A DNA stretch of 12,112 nt from JBHENC01 sp051000345 (GTDB lineage Bacteria; Acidobacteriota; Blastocatellia; Pyrinomonadales; Pyrinomonadaceae), in NCBI GenBank assembly GCA_051000345.1, contig JBPCOJ010000061.1:1-12112 (forward strand), written 5' to 3'. The notes under the pieces were generated by a model. The model did not search any database, was not told where the DNA came from, and saw only the letters and a program-made list of their open reading frames with translations. This document shows positions 1-7,135 of the stretch, in pieces. Made by a program: the position numbers and the translations under genes. Positions within the stretch are counted from its first letter, which is position 1; each line of letters starts with the position of its first letter.

Positions 1-21
1 CATCTAACATCTAGCATCTGA
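1..21. repeat. Three tandem 7-bp direct repeats at the window edge
   Basis: Units CATCTAA, CATCTAG and CATCTGA lie head to tail at 1-7, 8-14 and 15-21, sharing the core CATCT. They end five bases before the polyprenyl synthase ATG and occupy the place where a ribosome binding site would be expected. The array may continue to the left beyond the window. Three short units can arise by chance, so this is a weak call. Confidence 0.4.
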
Positions 22-26
22 TTCTT

Positions 27-1046
27 ATGTCAATGATTGGCAATCTCGCCGCGCTCAAAGAACATCGAGCTTCCGCGCATGAAATCTTCAACCTTGTCGC
101 GGACGAGTTGGTGTTGGTCGAAGCGGAGTTCGAGCTTCGCGCGCGTTCCAACATCGGAGTCATCGCTAGCATCAACGATTATCTGCGCGCGTCGGGCGGC
201 AAGCGCGTGCGCCCTGCGCTCACTTTGCTCTCGGTTTACGCTGCGGGCGGCGACGCCAAGCAATACAATTCCATACGCATGGCCGCCGTGATGGAATTGC
301 TTCACACGGCGACGCTCGTTCACGACGACATCATCGACAATGCGGAAACGCGCCGCAATCAAGTGTCCGTTAATTCGCGCTTCGGCAATCAAACCGCCGT
401 CTTAATCGGCGACTGGCTTTACATGTCCGCGTTTGAAACGAGCCTCGCCGAGCGTTCCTTGCCGATACTAGACATTCTCACAAGCGTCACGCGCAAGATG
501 ACCGAAGGCGAGTTGCTTCAATTGACTTTGCTTGGCCGCGTAGACATCACAGAGAATCAATACTTCGATGTGCTGCAACGCAAGACCGCTTATCTCTTCA
601 GCGCGTGTTGCGAGATAGGCGCGATTCTCGGCCACGCGGATGCACGAACGCAAACTGCGATGCGCGATTATGGAATGCATCTCGGCACGGCGTTTCAATT
701 AATAGACGATCTATTGGACTTTACTTCGAGCGGCGAAGAACTCGGCAAGGCGGCGGGCGTTGATCTTCTGGAAGGCAAGTTGACGCTTCCACTGATTTAT
801 TTGCTTCAGCAAGATTCAACGCTTCGCGCGGCTGTGCAAACAGTGATACGCGACGGCGATTATCGTGCGATGCCGCGCGAAGTTTTACTCGATGCAGTCG
901 AACAAAGCGGCGCGCTCCAACGCGCCAGAGAGCGCGCCGTTCAATGCGCCGATAGCGCGCGCGCGGGCATTGATTCGTTGCCGCGCTCCGTTTATTCCGA
1001 TGCTCTTAAAATGCTTCCGACCTACATTGTCGAACGCGACCACTGA
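27..1046 (+). CDS. ispB: Long-chain trans-polyprenyl diphosphate synthase (octaprenyl/heptaprenyl type)
   Basis: Class I trans-isoprenyl diphosphate synthase of 339 residues, the usual length for the IspB/HepT/SdsA group. It would add isopentenyl diphosphate units to an allylic primer, in the cytosol, to make the side chain of a respiratory quinone. Visible motifs are GGKRVRP (57-63, diphosphate binding), the first aspartate-rich motif in LLHTATLVHDDIIDNAETRR (D100, D101, D104), GDWLY (128-132), KTAYLF (186-191) and the second aspartate-rich motif FQLIDDLLDF (D227, D228, D231). The residues four and five places before D100 are Thr and Ala; small residues there allow long products in this family. 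The product length cannot be fixed from sequence, so the symbol is a family-level guess (hepT or sdsA are alternatives). The ATG at 27 has no Shine-Dalgarno sequence; the ATG at 33 is equally possible. The stop codon overlaps the ribosome binding site of the next gene. Confidence 0.93.
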   Translation: MSMIGNLAALKEHRASAHEIFNLVADELVLVEAEFELRARSNIGVIASINDYLRASGGKRVRPALTLLSVYAAGGDAKQYNSIRMAAVMELLHTATLVHDDIIDNAETRRNQVSVNSRFGNQTAVLIGDWLYMSAFETSLAERSLPILDILTSVTRKMTEGELLQLTLLGRVDITENQYFDVLQRKTAYLFSACCEIGAILGHADARTQTAMRDYGMHLGTAFQLIDDLLDFTSSGEELGKAAGVDLLEGKLTLPLIYLLQQDSTLRAAVQTVIRDGDYRAMPREVLLDAVEQSGALQRARERAVQCADSARAGIDSLPRSVYSDALKMLPTYIVERDH

Positions 1047-1048
1047 GG
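1045..1048 (+). promoter_or_regulatory. Ribosome binding site GAGG deciding the start at 1054
   Basis: GAGG overlaps the TGA stop of the polyprenyl synthase and sits five bases before the ATG at 1054. It favours this start over the in-frame ATG at 865, which would put 189 bases of the gene inside the synthase. It also suggests translational coupling of the two genes. Confidence 0.6.
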
Positions 1049-1053
1049 TTTCT

Positions 1054-1698
1054 ATGCCGAACGAAAACCTTATCTCAACGCTCGAACAGAGTTTGCGCCA
1101 GACACGCGCGACACGCGCGCGGCTCGCCGGACGCCTTGCCGAAATTGAAGCCGAAGCGGAAACTTTGCGCTCGGAATTGTCGGAGATGGATGCGCTCGCC
1201 AATCAAACGGAAGGCTCCATTTACCGTTTGCTCTCATCGGTCTTGAGCGGCAGTAGTAGTAGTGGCGGCGGCGCATCAAACAATCAGCAGGGCAATATTA
1301 CGACGCCGACGGATGCAGAGTTGGAGGCGGCGCTCCGGCAGGATGCTGTGAAGAATAATCTTGCGGCACACGGCCACCAATCGCGCGTCGCGCCTATCAC
1401 ACATAATAATTCGCCTATCGCTCACACCATTCCCGCAGTGCGTAACGATACGGAAGTTATAAGTGATCGTTTCTACGACCGCACCATTCCGCAGGCGACG
1501 ACGATGCTGCTACGGGAAGCGAACGAGCCTTTGCACGTCAACGAAATTTATAATCGCTTGCTCGAAGGCGGCTTCAATTTCACAGGCCACAATCCCACCA
1601 TCAGTATCGCCGTCTCGCTTAACCGCAACAGCCGCTTTCGCAAAGTCGCGCCCGGCACTTTCGATCTGGTGATGCGCGACGCATCGCAAGCCGTCTAA
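1054..1698 (+). CDS. Coiled-coil protein with C-terminal HARE-HTH winged-helix domain
   Basis: A protein of 214 residues in three parts. Residues 5-60 are rich in Leu, Arg, Glu and Ala in a heptad-like pattern and should form a coiled coil, probably for oligomerisation. Residues 65-140 are a low-complexity Ser/Gly/Asn/Thr linker, including SGSSSSGGG. Residues about 145-206 match the HARE-HTH family (Pfam PF05066): an ATTMLLREANEPLHVNEIY helix pair, then RLLEGGFNFTG, a Ser/Leu/Asn-rich recognition helix, and the closing strand RFRKVAPGTFDLV. HARE-HTH domains occur in the RNA polymerase delta subunit, in some restriction-modification proteins and in eukaryotic ASXL/HB1 proteins, and are thought to bind or read DNA. 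No enzymatic domain is fused here, so a DNA-associated or regulatory role is inference. It starts seven bases after the polyprenyl synthase stop, so is probably co-transcribed with it. I recognise the domain but not the gene. Confidence 0.85.
   Translation: MPNENLISTLEQSLRQTRATRARLAGRLAEIEAEAETLRSELSEMDALANQTEGSIYRLLSSVLSGSSSSGGGASNNQQGNITTPTDAELEAALRQDAVKNNLAAHGHQSRVAPITHNNSPIAHTIPAVRNDTEVISDRFYDRTIPQATTMLLREANEPLHVNEIYNRLLEGGFNFTGHNPTISIAVSLNRNSRFRKVAPGTFDLVMRDASQAV
1252..1272 (+). repeat. Trinucleotide repeats (AGT)4 then (GGC)3 inside the HARE-HTH gene
   Basis: Four AGT codons (1252-1263, Ser67-Ser70) followed directly by three GGC codons (1264-1272, Gly71-Gly73) encode the core of the flexible linker between the coiled coil and the DNA-binding domain. 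Using one codon per residue gives a short microsatellite whose gain or loss would change linker length without shifting the frame. Confidence 0.5.
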
Positions 1699-1794
1699 AC
1701 GCTCGTTAATTCTTAAACTTAAATTCTCGACTCGAATGGGTCAGCCCTGAAAGCCAGCTTCATTAACAAAATTTAGAAAACGCCGGATGCTTCG
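1699..1794 (+). promoter_or_regulatory. Intergenic region upstream of the permease-hyuAB operon
   Basis: This 96-base gap is the only real spacing among the plus-strand genes and is locally A+T-rich (for example around 1706-1727 and 1761-1780), so the operon promoter is likely here. I found no convincing -35/-10 pair, operator palindrome or terminator. The promoter assignment rests on position and base composition only. Confidence 0.3.
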
Positions 1795-3357
1795 ATGAAT
1801 AATCGGGAAGCTAAAGTTTTTCACGCAAACGATAGCGGCGAAACAGTTGCGCCGCAGCCTCTGGTGCGCGGTCTCGGATTGCTCGATGCGACGATGATCG
1901 TCGTCGGTTCGATGATCGGCAGCGGTATCTTTATCGTTTCGGCTGAATCGGCGCGGCTGGTGGGAGCGCCCGGTTGGTTGCTCGTCGCGTGGGCGCTTGC
2001 GGGCGTGCTGACAATCACAGGCGCTTTGTGCTGCGCGGAACTTGCGGGAATGTTGCCGCAGGCGGGCGGGCAGTATGTGTATCTGCGCGAAGCTTACGGC
2101 ACGGCAACGGGTTTCCTGTTCGGCTGGGGGCTGCTCCTCGTCATTCAAACCGGAACCATCGCGGCAGTTGCCATTGCCTTCGCTAATTTCGCGGGCGTGC
2201 TGACGGATCAGATAAACGCCACGAACTTCATCGTCGCGCCCGTCATCTTTGGCCGCTACGCATTAAGCCTTTCAACACAGCAACTCATCGCCATCGTCGT
2301 TATTCTTTTCCTGACTTTCACGAATACGCTCGGATTGAAACTCGGTAAATTAGTGCAGAACTTTTTTACTGTGGCAAAGACGCTAGCGCTCTTCGGATTG
2401 ATTGTCGCGGGGCTTGCGCTCGGATGGAATACGGCGAGCGCCGCGTACACTTCTTCTTGGTGGAATCCGACCCTTAACAATTGGAACGCGGGAAACGCGC
2501 AGCCGGGACTCGCGGCGACGGGAACGCTCGCGCTCGTGATGCTGTTAGGGCGCGCGATGACGGGGCCTCTCTTTGCGCAATCGGCATGGAATAATGTTTC
2601 GTTCGCGGGCGGGGAAGTGAAATCGCCGGGACGCAATCTGCCGCGCGCCTTGCTTGCGGGTTGCATTATCGTCGTCGCGCTGTATCTGCTCGCCAATCTC
2701 GCTTACGTCGTGACGCTGCCCCTCGCGGGTATTCAAAACGCCGCGCAGAATCGCGTCGGCACGGCGCTGATGCAAAAGATTTTCGGCGCGCCCGGCGCGA
2801 TCCTGATGGCGGTGCTTATCATGGTTTCAACTTTCGGCTGCAACAACGGTTTGATTCTTTCGGGAGCGCGCGTGTATTACGCGATGGCGCGCGACGGCTT
2901 ATTTTTTCAGCGCGTCGGAACAGTCAACAGCGCGCATGTTCCGGCTGTTGCCTTGATAGCGCAGGGCGTGTGGGCGTCCTTGCTTGTGCTGCCGCGCACT
3001 GTGACGTTCGATCCTGTGACGAAGGCGGCGACGTTCGGCAATGTCTACACGCAGCTTCTCGAATACATCATTTCCGCAGACCTCGTTTTTTATGCGTTGA
3101 TGGCGGGCGCAGTGATCGTGATGCGCCGCAAAGCGCCGGGCATGGAGCGCCCCTTTCGCACGCCGGGCTATCCGCTCGTTCCCTTAATCTACATCGCGCT
3201 CGCGCTGCTTTTAATTTTCGATCTCGCGTACCTTACGCCGGAAACCTCGCGCGCAGGCTATCTGCTAGTGCTCTCCGGCCTTCCTGTTTACCTACTCTGG
3301 CGTAGGCGCATACGCGCCACACAAAATGCTCATGCCGACACCGACGAAAAGAGTTAA
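1795..3357 (+). CDS. APC-superfamily amino acid permease
   Basis: Integral membrane protein of 520 residues with about twelve hydrophobic segments, fitting the APC superfamily (Pfam AA_permease_2, PF13520). The unwound first helix carries the substrate-binding signature VVGSMIGSGIFI (36-47). The segment after the second helix reads LPQAGGQYVYLREAYG (87-102), which is conserved in this family. W265-L287 (starting WNNVSFAGGEVKSPGRNLP) matches the loop and helix typical of LAT-like and related amino acid/polyamine permeases. The tail is short, charged and probably cytoplasmic. The start has no strong Shine-Dalgarno sequence, but the ~25 residues before the first helix are a normal length. Its 3' end overlaps the hyuA start, so it most likely imports the substrate of HyuAB, or an amino acid connected with it. 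Whether that is 5-oxoproline, a hydantoin or an ordinary amino acid cannot be decided from sequence. Confidence 0.9.
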   Translation: MNNREAKVFHANDSGETVAPQPLVRGLGLLDATMIVVGSMIGSGIFIVSAESARLVGAPGWLLVAWALAGVLTITGALCCAELAGMLPQAGGQYVYLREAYGTATGFLFGWGLLLVIQTGTIAAVAIAFANFAGVLTDQINATNFIVAPVIFGRYALSLSTQQLIAIVVILFLTFTNTLGLKLGKLVQNFFTVAKTLALFGLIVAGLALGWNTASAAYTSSWWNPTLNNWNAGNAQPGLAATGTLALVMLLGRAMTGPLFAQSAWNNVSFAGGEVKSPGRNLPRALLAGCIIVVALYLLANLAYVVTLPLAGIQNAAQNRVGTALMQKIFGAPGAILMAVLIMVSTFGCNNGLILSGARVYYAMARDGLFFQRVGTVNSAHVPAVALIAQGVWASLLVLPRTVTFDPVTKAATFGNVYTQLLEYIISADLVFYALMAGAVIVMRRKAPGMERPFRTPGYPLVPLIYIALALLLIFDLAYLTPETSRAGYLLVLSGLPVYLLWRRRIRATQNAHADTDEKS

Positions 3358-5398
3358 GCAGCGTTCCTCTGTCCGCGTCGGCGTGGATACGGGCGGCACG
3401 TTCACGGATTTTGTGTACGAAGAAAGCGGGCGTCTGCATATCTTCAAACTCGCTTCAACGCCCGCCGATCCGTCGCGCGCCATTCTCGAAGGCCTCGAAC
3501 GCATCGCGCTGGAAACCGGCGCATCGCTTCGGGAGATAGAAGTAATTCACGGCACGACTGTCGGCACAAACGCCTTGCTGCAAAGACGCGGCGCGCGCAC
3601 TGCGCTCGTCACCACCGCCGGACTCGAAGACGTGCTCGCCATCGGACGACAGGCGCGCCCCAGTCTTTATAATTGGAACGTCGTGCGCCCCGCGCCGCTT
3701 GTGGATTCGGAACTACGATTCGGCGTGCGCGAGCGAATCGGCGCAGATGGAAGCATCGTTGAAAAATTGGAAGAACGAGAGTTGACGCAGCTTGTTAAGA
3801 AAATCAAACGTGCGCGCGTCGAGTCGGTTGCCGTCTGCACGCTTTTTTCATTCCTCAATCCGGCGCACGAACGACGAATCGCACGCGCGCTTGCGTTGCT
3901 CGGTGTGCCGCTTTCAGTTTCACACGAAATTCTTCCCGAATACAGAGAGTATGAGCGGACTTCGACCATTGTCGTCAACGCGTATTTGCAGCCGTTGATG
4001 AGCGCGTATCTGAATCGCTTGAGCAAGCGCGCGGCGGGATTGCGCGTTATGCAATCTTCGGGCGGAAGCATCTCAGCGTCGGTTGCCGCGCGCGAGCCTG
4101 TGCGCACGATTTTATCAGGGCCTGCGGGCGGCGTCATCGGAGCTTTACGCGCGGCGGAAAAAGCCGGTGCGAGTGACATCATCACGTTCGACATGGGTGG
4201 CACTTCGACGGATGTCGCGCTGTGCGCAAAGGGCTGCGTGCGCATGACGAACGAAGCCTTAGTAAATAATTCGCCGATTGCCGTATCGTCAATCGATATG
4301 CAGACGGTGGGCGCGGGCGGCGGTTCCATTGCGCGCGTGGATGCGGGCGGCGGCTTGCGCGTCGGGCCTGAATCGGCGGGCGCTGATCCCGGCCCAGCCT
4401 GCTACGGGCAGGGGCTTTTGCCGACTGTGACGGACGCGAATCTTGTGCTCGGGCGCTTCGGTGAAACGCAACTTTTAGGCGGCAGCTTTGCGCTCGATGT
4501 CGAAAGATCAAACAAAGCTTTAACATCGCTCGCCGAAGAGATGAGCGATGCTTCAGGTGTGCGGGTCTCGGCGATTGACGCGGCGCTCGGCGTGGTGCGC
4601 GTCGTCAACATCGGCATGGAGCGAGCCTTGCGCGCCGTTTCAATCGAGCGCGGTTTTGATCCGCGTTCGTTTACGCTTGTTTCCTTCGGCGGCGCGGGCG
4701 GACTGCACGCCGTCGAACTAGCGCGCGCCTTGCGGGTGCCGCGCGTGCTTGTGCCGCAGAGACCCGGCGCGTTGTCTGCGCTCGGCGCGCTCGCATCGGA
4801 TGTGGTGCGAGACATGAATCGAACGGTGATGCTCGGCGTTGCGAAAGATGACACCGCGAAACTTGCGCGCGTCTTACGTGAAATGAAATCCGATGCGCGT
4901 GATGCGTTAGGTGCGGAAGGCTTCTCTAATGCGGCGCAGCGGTTTGAAACAAAAGTCAGCCTTCGCTATCGGGGACAATCGTTTGAGTTGGAACTTGAAT
5001 GGGAGCCAAAAGATAATCTTACAGATGCTTTTCATCTTGCGCACGAGCAGCGTTACGGTTACGCACTAAAAGAAAACAGCGTCGAGATTGTCAGCGCCCG
5101 CGTGCGCGGCATCGGCCTTGTCGCAAAGTTGAGAAGTGAAACCGCGACGCCGCGACGAACAAAGGATAAGGCAATGGGCAATAAAGCGAGCAGCAGACTT
5201 GCGAAGCCGCACGGAACGTCCATTGTTTACTTTACGAAGAAACCTACGCCCGTCGCCGTTTACAGGCGCGAAGAATTACCGCGCGGCGTGCGTTTGCGTG
5301 TGCCGTGTGTGGTCACCGAATATTCTTCAACGACGCTTGTGCCGCCGGGCGCGCGCGCATCTTTGGACGCGGAAGGGAACTTAGTAATCGAGCCATGA
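3326..5398 (+). CDS. hyuA: Hydantoinase/oxoprolinase family protein, subunit A (HyuA-like ATPase)
   Basis: A 690-residue protein of the HyuA / 5-oxoprolinase A / acetone carboxylase beta family, with the ASKHA-type ATP-binding fold (Pfam PF05378 then PF01968). Motifs in order: VGVDTGGTFTDFV (18-30, phosphate loop), HGTTVGTNALLQRRGA (from 75), SGPAGGVIGAL (from 264), FDMGGTSTDVAL (from 288, second phosphate-binding motif), VGAGGGSIARVDAGGG (328-343) and GPESAGADPGPACYG (347-361). The C-terminal part keeps the RYRGQSFEL strand. In studied relatives this subunit activates a cyclic or carbonyl substrate with ATP and works in a complex with subunit B, here the next gene. The first 15 residues are unconserved; ATG at 3326 or 3332 are both possible and neither has a clear ribosome binding site. 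Either start overlaps the end of the permease gene, suggesting coupled translation. Alternative family functions are N-methylhydantoinase, 5-oxoprolinase and acetophenone carboxylase; the substrate is not determined. Confidence 0.93.
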   Translation: MLMPTPTKRVKQRSSVRVGVDTGGTFTDFVYEESGRLHIFKLASTPADPSRAILEGLERIALETGASLREIEVIHGTTVGTNALLQRRGARTALVTTAGLEDVLAIGRQARPSLYNWNVVRPAPLVDSELRFGVRERIGADGSIVEKLEERELTQLVKKIKRARVESVAVCTLFSFLNPAHERRIARALALLGVPLSVSHEILPEYREYERTSTIVVNAYLQPLMSAYLNRLSKRAAGLRVMQSSGGSISASVAAREPVRTILSGPAGGVIGALRAAEKAGASDIITFDMGGTSTDVALCAKGCVRMTNEALVNNSPIAVSSIDMQTVGAGGGSIARVDAGGGLRVGPESAGADPGPACYGQGLLPTVTDANLVLGRFGETQLLGGSFALDVERSNKALTSLAEEMSDASGVRVSAIDAALGVVRVVNIGMERALRAVSIERGFDPRSFTLVSFGGAGGLHAVELARALRVPRVLVPQRPGALSALGALASDVVRDMNRTVMLGVAKDDTAKLARVLREMKSDARDALGAEGFSNAAQRFETKVSLRYRGQSFELELEWEPKDNLTDAFHLAHEQRYGYALKENSVEIVSARVRGIGLVAKLRSETATPRRTKDKAMGNKASSRLAKPHGTSIVYFTKKPTPVAVYRREELPRGVRLRVPCVVTEYSSTTLVPPGARASLDAEGNLVIEP

Positions 5399-7035
5399 CG
5401 CGACGCAAAAAAAACGAGCCGAAGAATTTTGACCCGACGACGTTGGAAATTTATCGCGCGCTGTACACTTCCGTCGCCGAAGAAATGGGCATCGCACTCC
5501 GGCGCACAGCCTTTTCGCCGAACATTAAAGAGCGGCGCGATTATTCGTGCGCTGTGTTTGACGGTGCGGGACGTGTCATTGCGCAGGGCGATCACATGCC
5601 CGTGCATTTAGGGTCGATGCCGATGGCCGTGCGCGCCGCGCTCGACAAAATAGATTTTGCGCCGGGCGATGTCGTCGCACTTAATGACCCGTTCGCGGGC
5701 GGCACACATTTGCCGGATGTCACACTTATCAGCGGCGTTTATCTGCCGGAAAAAAAATCGGCTAAAAAGAAACGTGGCACAAAGCTGCGTGACACGAACT
5801 TTAGCCGTCCGCTTTTTTACGTCGCCAATCGCGCGCATCACGCGGACATCGGCGGCGCGACTCCGGGTTCGATGGGGATGGGACGGGATGTGTACGGCGA
5901 AGGCGTGCGCATTCCTGCGCTGCGGCTTGTGCGCGGCGGCGAACTCAATTCGGAAGTATTTGAATTGTTAATGGCAAACGTGCGCGCCGCACATGAGCGT
6001 AAGGCGGACTTTGAAGCACAGCTCGGATCGCTGAAAACAGGCGCAACAAGGCTGCTCGAAATCTGCGAGCGCTCCGGCACAAAAGAGGCGCTTGCCTATG
6101 CCGCGCACTTGATCGATTACGCCGCGCGTTTGATGCGCCGCACCATCAATGAAATTCCAGACGGCGTGTATGAAGCCGAAGACGCGCTCGATGACGACGG
6201 CGTGACGCCGGATGAAGTGTTGATTCGCGTTCGCGTGAGCATCGCGGGTGAACTTGCGACGGTGGATTTTACAGGCAGCGCCGCGCAAGTCGCGGGGCCT
6301 GTCAATGCCGTCGAAGCGATTACGGTTTCCGCTGTCTGGTATGTGTTTCGCTGCTTGATCGGCGCAGATGATATTCCGGCGAGCGCAGGATTAATGGAAC
6401 CAATCGAAGTCGTCGCGCCGCCGCGCACAATCGTCAATGCGCTGCATCCCTCGCCGGTTGCGGGCGGCAACGTCGAAACATCGCAACGCATCGTTGACGT
6501 TTTGCTCAAAGCCCTGTCGCGTGCGCTGCCCGAACGAATCCCCGCCGCGAGTCAGGGAACGATGAACAATTTAACGATTGGCGGCATCGATTCGCGCAGC
6601 GGCGAAGAATTCGCTTACTACGAAACGATTGCGGGCGGCATGGGCGCGCGTCACGAATTGGACGGCTTGAGCGGCGTTCACACGCACATGACCAACAGCT
6701 TGAACACGCCCGTCGAAGCGCTCGAATTTGCGTATCCTTTGCGCGTGCGTGCGTATCATCTGCGCAAAGATTCCGGCGGCAAAGGAAACTCTGCAAGCGG
6801 TGGTGATGGCCTTGTGCGTGAAATAGAAACACTCGTTCCCGCACGCGTTTCGCTGCTCGCAGACAGACGCGTGCGCGCGCCTTACGGTCTTTTTGAAGGC
6901 GCGGATGGCGAAGCGGGACAAGATTTTATCGTGAAGAATAAGCAGGCACGCCGCATTCACTCCAAAGGCACTTGGGAATTGCAGGCTGGCGAACGCATAC
7001 GCATACTGACGCCCGGCGGCGGCGGGCGCGGCTAA
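5395..7035 (+). CDS. hyuB: Hydantoinase/oxoprolinase family protein, subunit B (HyuB-like)
   Basis: A 546-residue partner of HyuA (Pfam Hydantoinase_B, PF02538), expected to be cytosolic and to act as a heteromer with it in ATP-dependent opening of a cyclic amide. Conserved blocks: ERRDYSCAVFD (46-56), AQGDHMPVHLGSMP (63-76), NDPFAGGTHLPDVTLI (97-112) and NRAHHADIGGATPGSM (145-160), whose Asp and His residues are the likely metal and active-site ligands. Towards the C-terminus are HTHMTNSLNTPVEALE, RKDSGGKGN and the closing ILTPGGGGRG, the family's usual C-terminal signature. The start is ATG at 5395, sharing ATGA with the hyuA stop; longer in-frame starts would lie inside hyuA and add unconserved residues. 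A lysine-rich insertion (119-138) sits between two conserved blocks. The length is normal for the family. It is the last gene of the operon, and a strong hairpin follows 17 bases after the stop. Confidence 0.93.
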   Translation: MTRRKKNEPKNFDPTTLEIYRALYTSVAEEMGIALRRTAFSPNIKERRDYSCAVFDGAGRVIAQGDHMPVHLGSMPMAVRAALDKIDFAPGDVVALNDPFAGGTHLPDVTLISGVYLPEKKSAKKKRGTKLRDTNFSRPLFYVANRAHHADIGGATPGSMGMGRDVYGEGVRIPALRLVRGGELNSEVFELLMANVRAAHERKADFEAQLGSLKTGATRLLEICERSGTKEALAYAAHLIDYAARLMRRTINEIPDGVYEAEDALDDDGVTPDEVLIRVRVSIAGELATVDFTGSAAQVAGPVNAVEAITVSAVWYVFRCLIGADDIPASAGLMEPIEVVAPPRTIVNALHPSPVAGGNVETSQRIVDVLLKALSRALPERIPAASQGTMNNLTIGGIDSRSGEEFAYYETIAGGMGARHELDGLSGVHTHMTNSLNTPVEALEFAYPLRVRAYHLRKDSGGKGNSASGGDGLVREIETLVPARVSLLADRRVRAPYGLFEGADGEAGQDFIVKNKQARRIHSKGTWELQAGERIRILTPGGGGRG

Positions 7036-7052
7036 AGTAGTTGCTTTAATAT

Positions 7053-7102
7053 AAGACGCAACGGGCGAGCTAATCAATAATTTAACTCGCCCGTTGCGTC
7101 TT
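7053..7102. terminator. Bidirectional intrinsic terminator between convergent genes
   Basis: A perfect 17-bp inverted repeat: AAGACGCAACGGGCGAG (7053-7069) pairs with CTCGCCCGTTGCGTCTT (7086-7102) around a 16-base A+T-rich loop. It starts 17 bases after the hyuB stop and lies 33 bases beyond the stop of the minus-strand surface protein, as expected for a shared terminator. The plus-strand U-tract is short (CTTGCTTTT, 7100-7108), and the minus-strand side has only an A+T-rich ATATTAAAG. Termination is therefore inferred mainly from stem strength and position. Confidence 0.8.
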
Positions 7103-7135
7103 GCTTTTAGAATGTATCTTAATGCTGCTGCAGCC

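Noticed and set aside
865..1053. Longer version of the HARE-HTH gene starting at the ATG at 865
   Set aside because: It would overlap the polyprenyl synthase by 182 bases with unconserved, Arg/Ala-rich residues. The ATG at 1054 has a GAGG ribosome binding site at the right spacing.
3667..4329. Minus-strand 220-residue open frame inside hyuA
   Set aside because: It lies wholly opposite the conserved ATP-binding motifs of HyuA. Its composition (Arg/Ser/Pro/Ala) is that of an antisense shadow in G+C-rich DNA.
5305..5394. Longer HyuB start at 5305
   Set aside because: The added 30 residues are an out-of-frame reading of the hyuA end and are unlike the family. ATGA coupling at 5395 is the normal arrangement.
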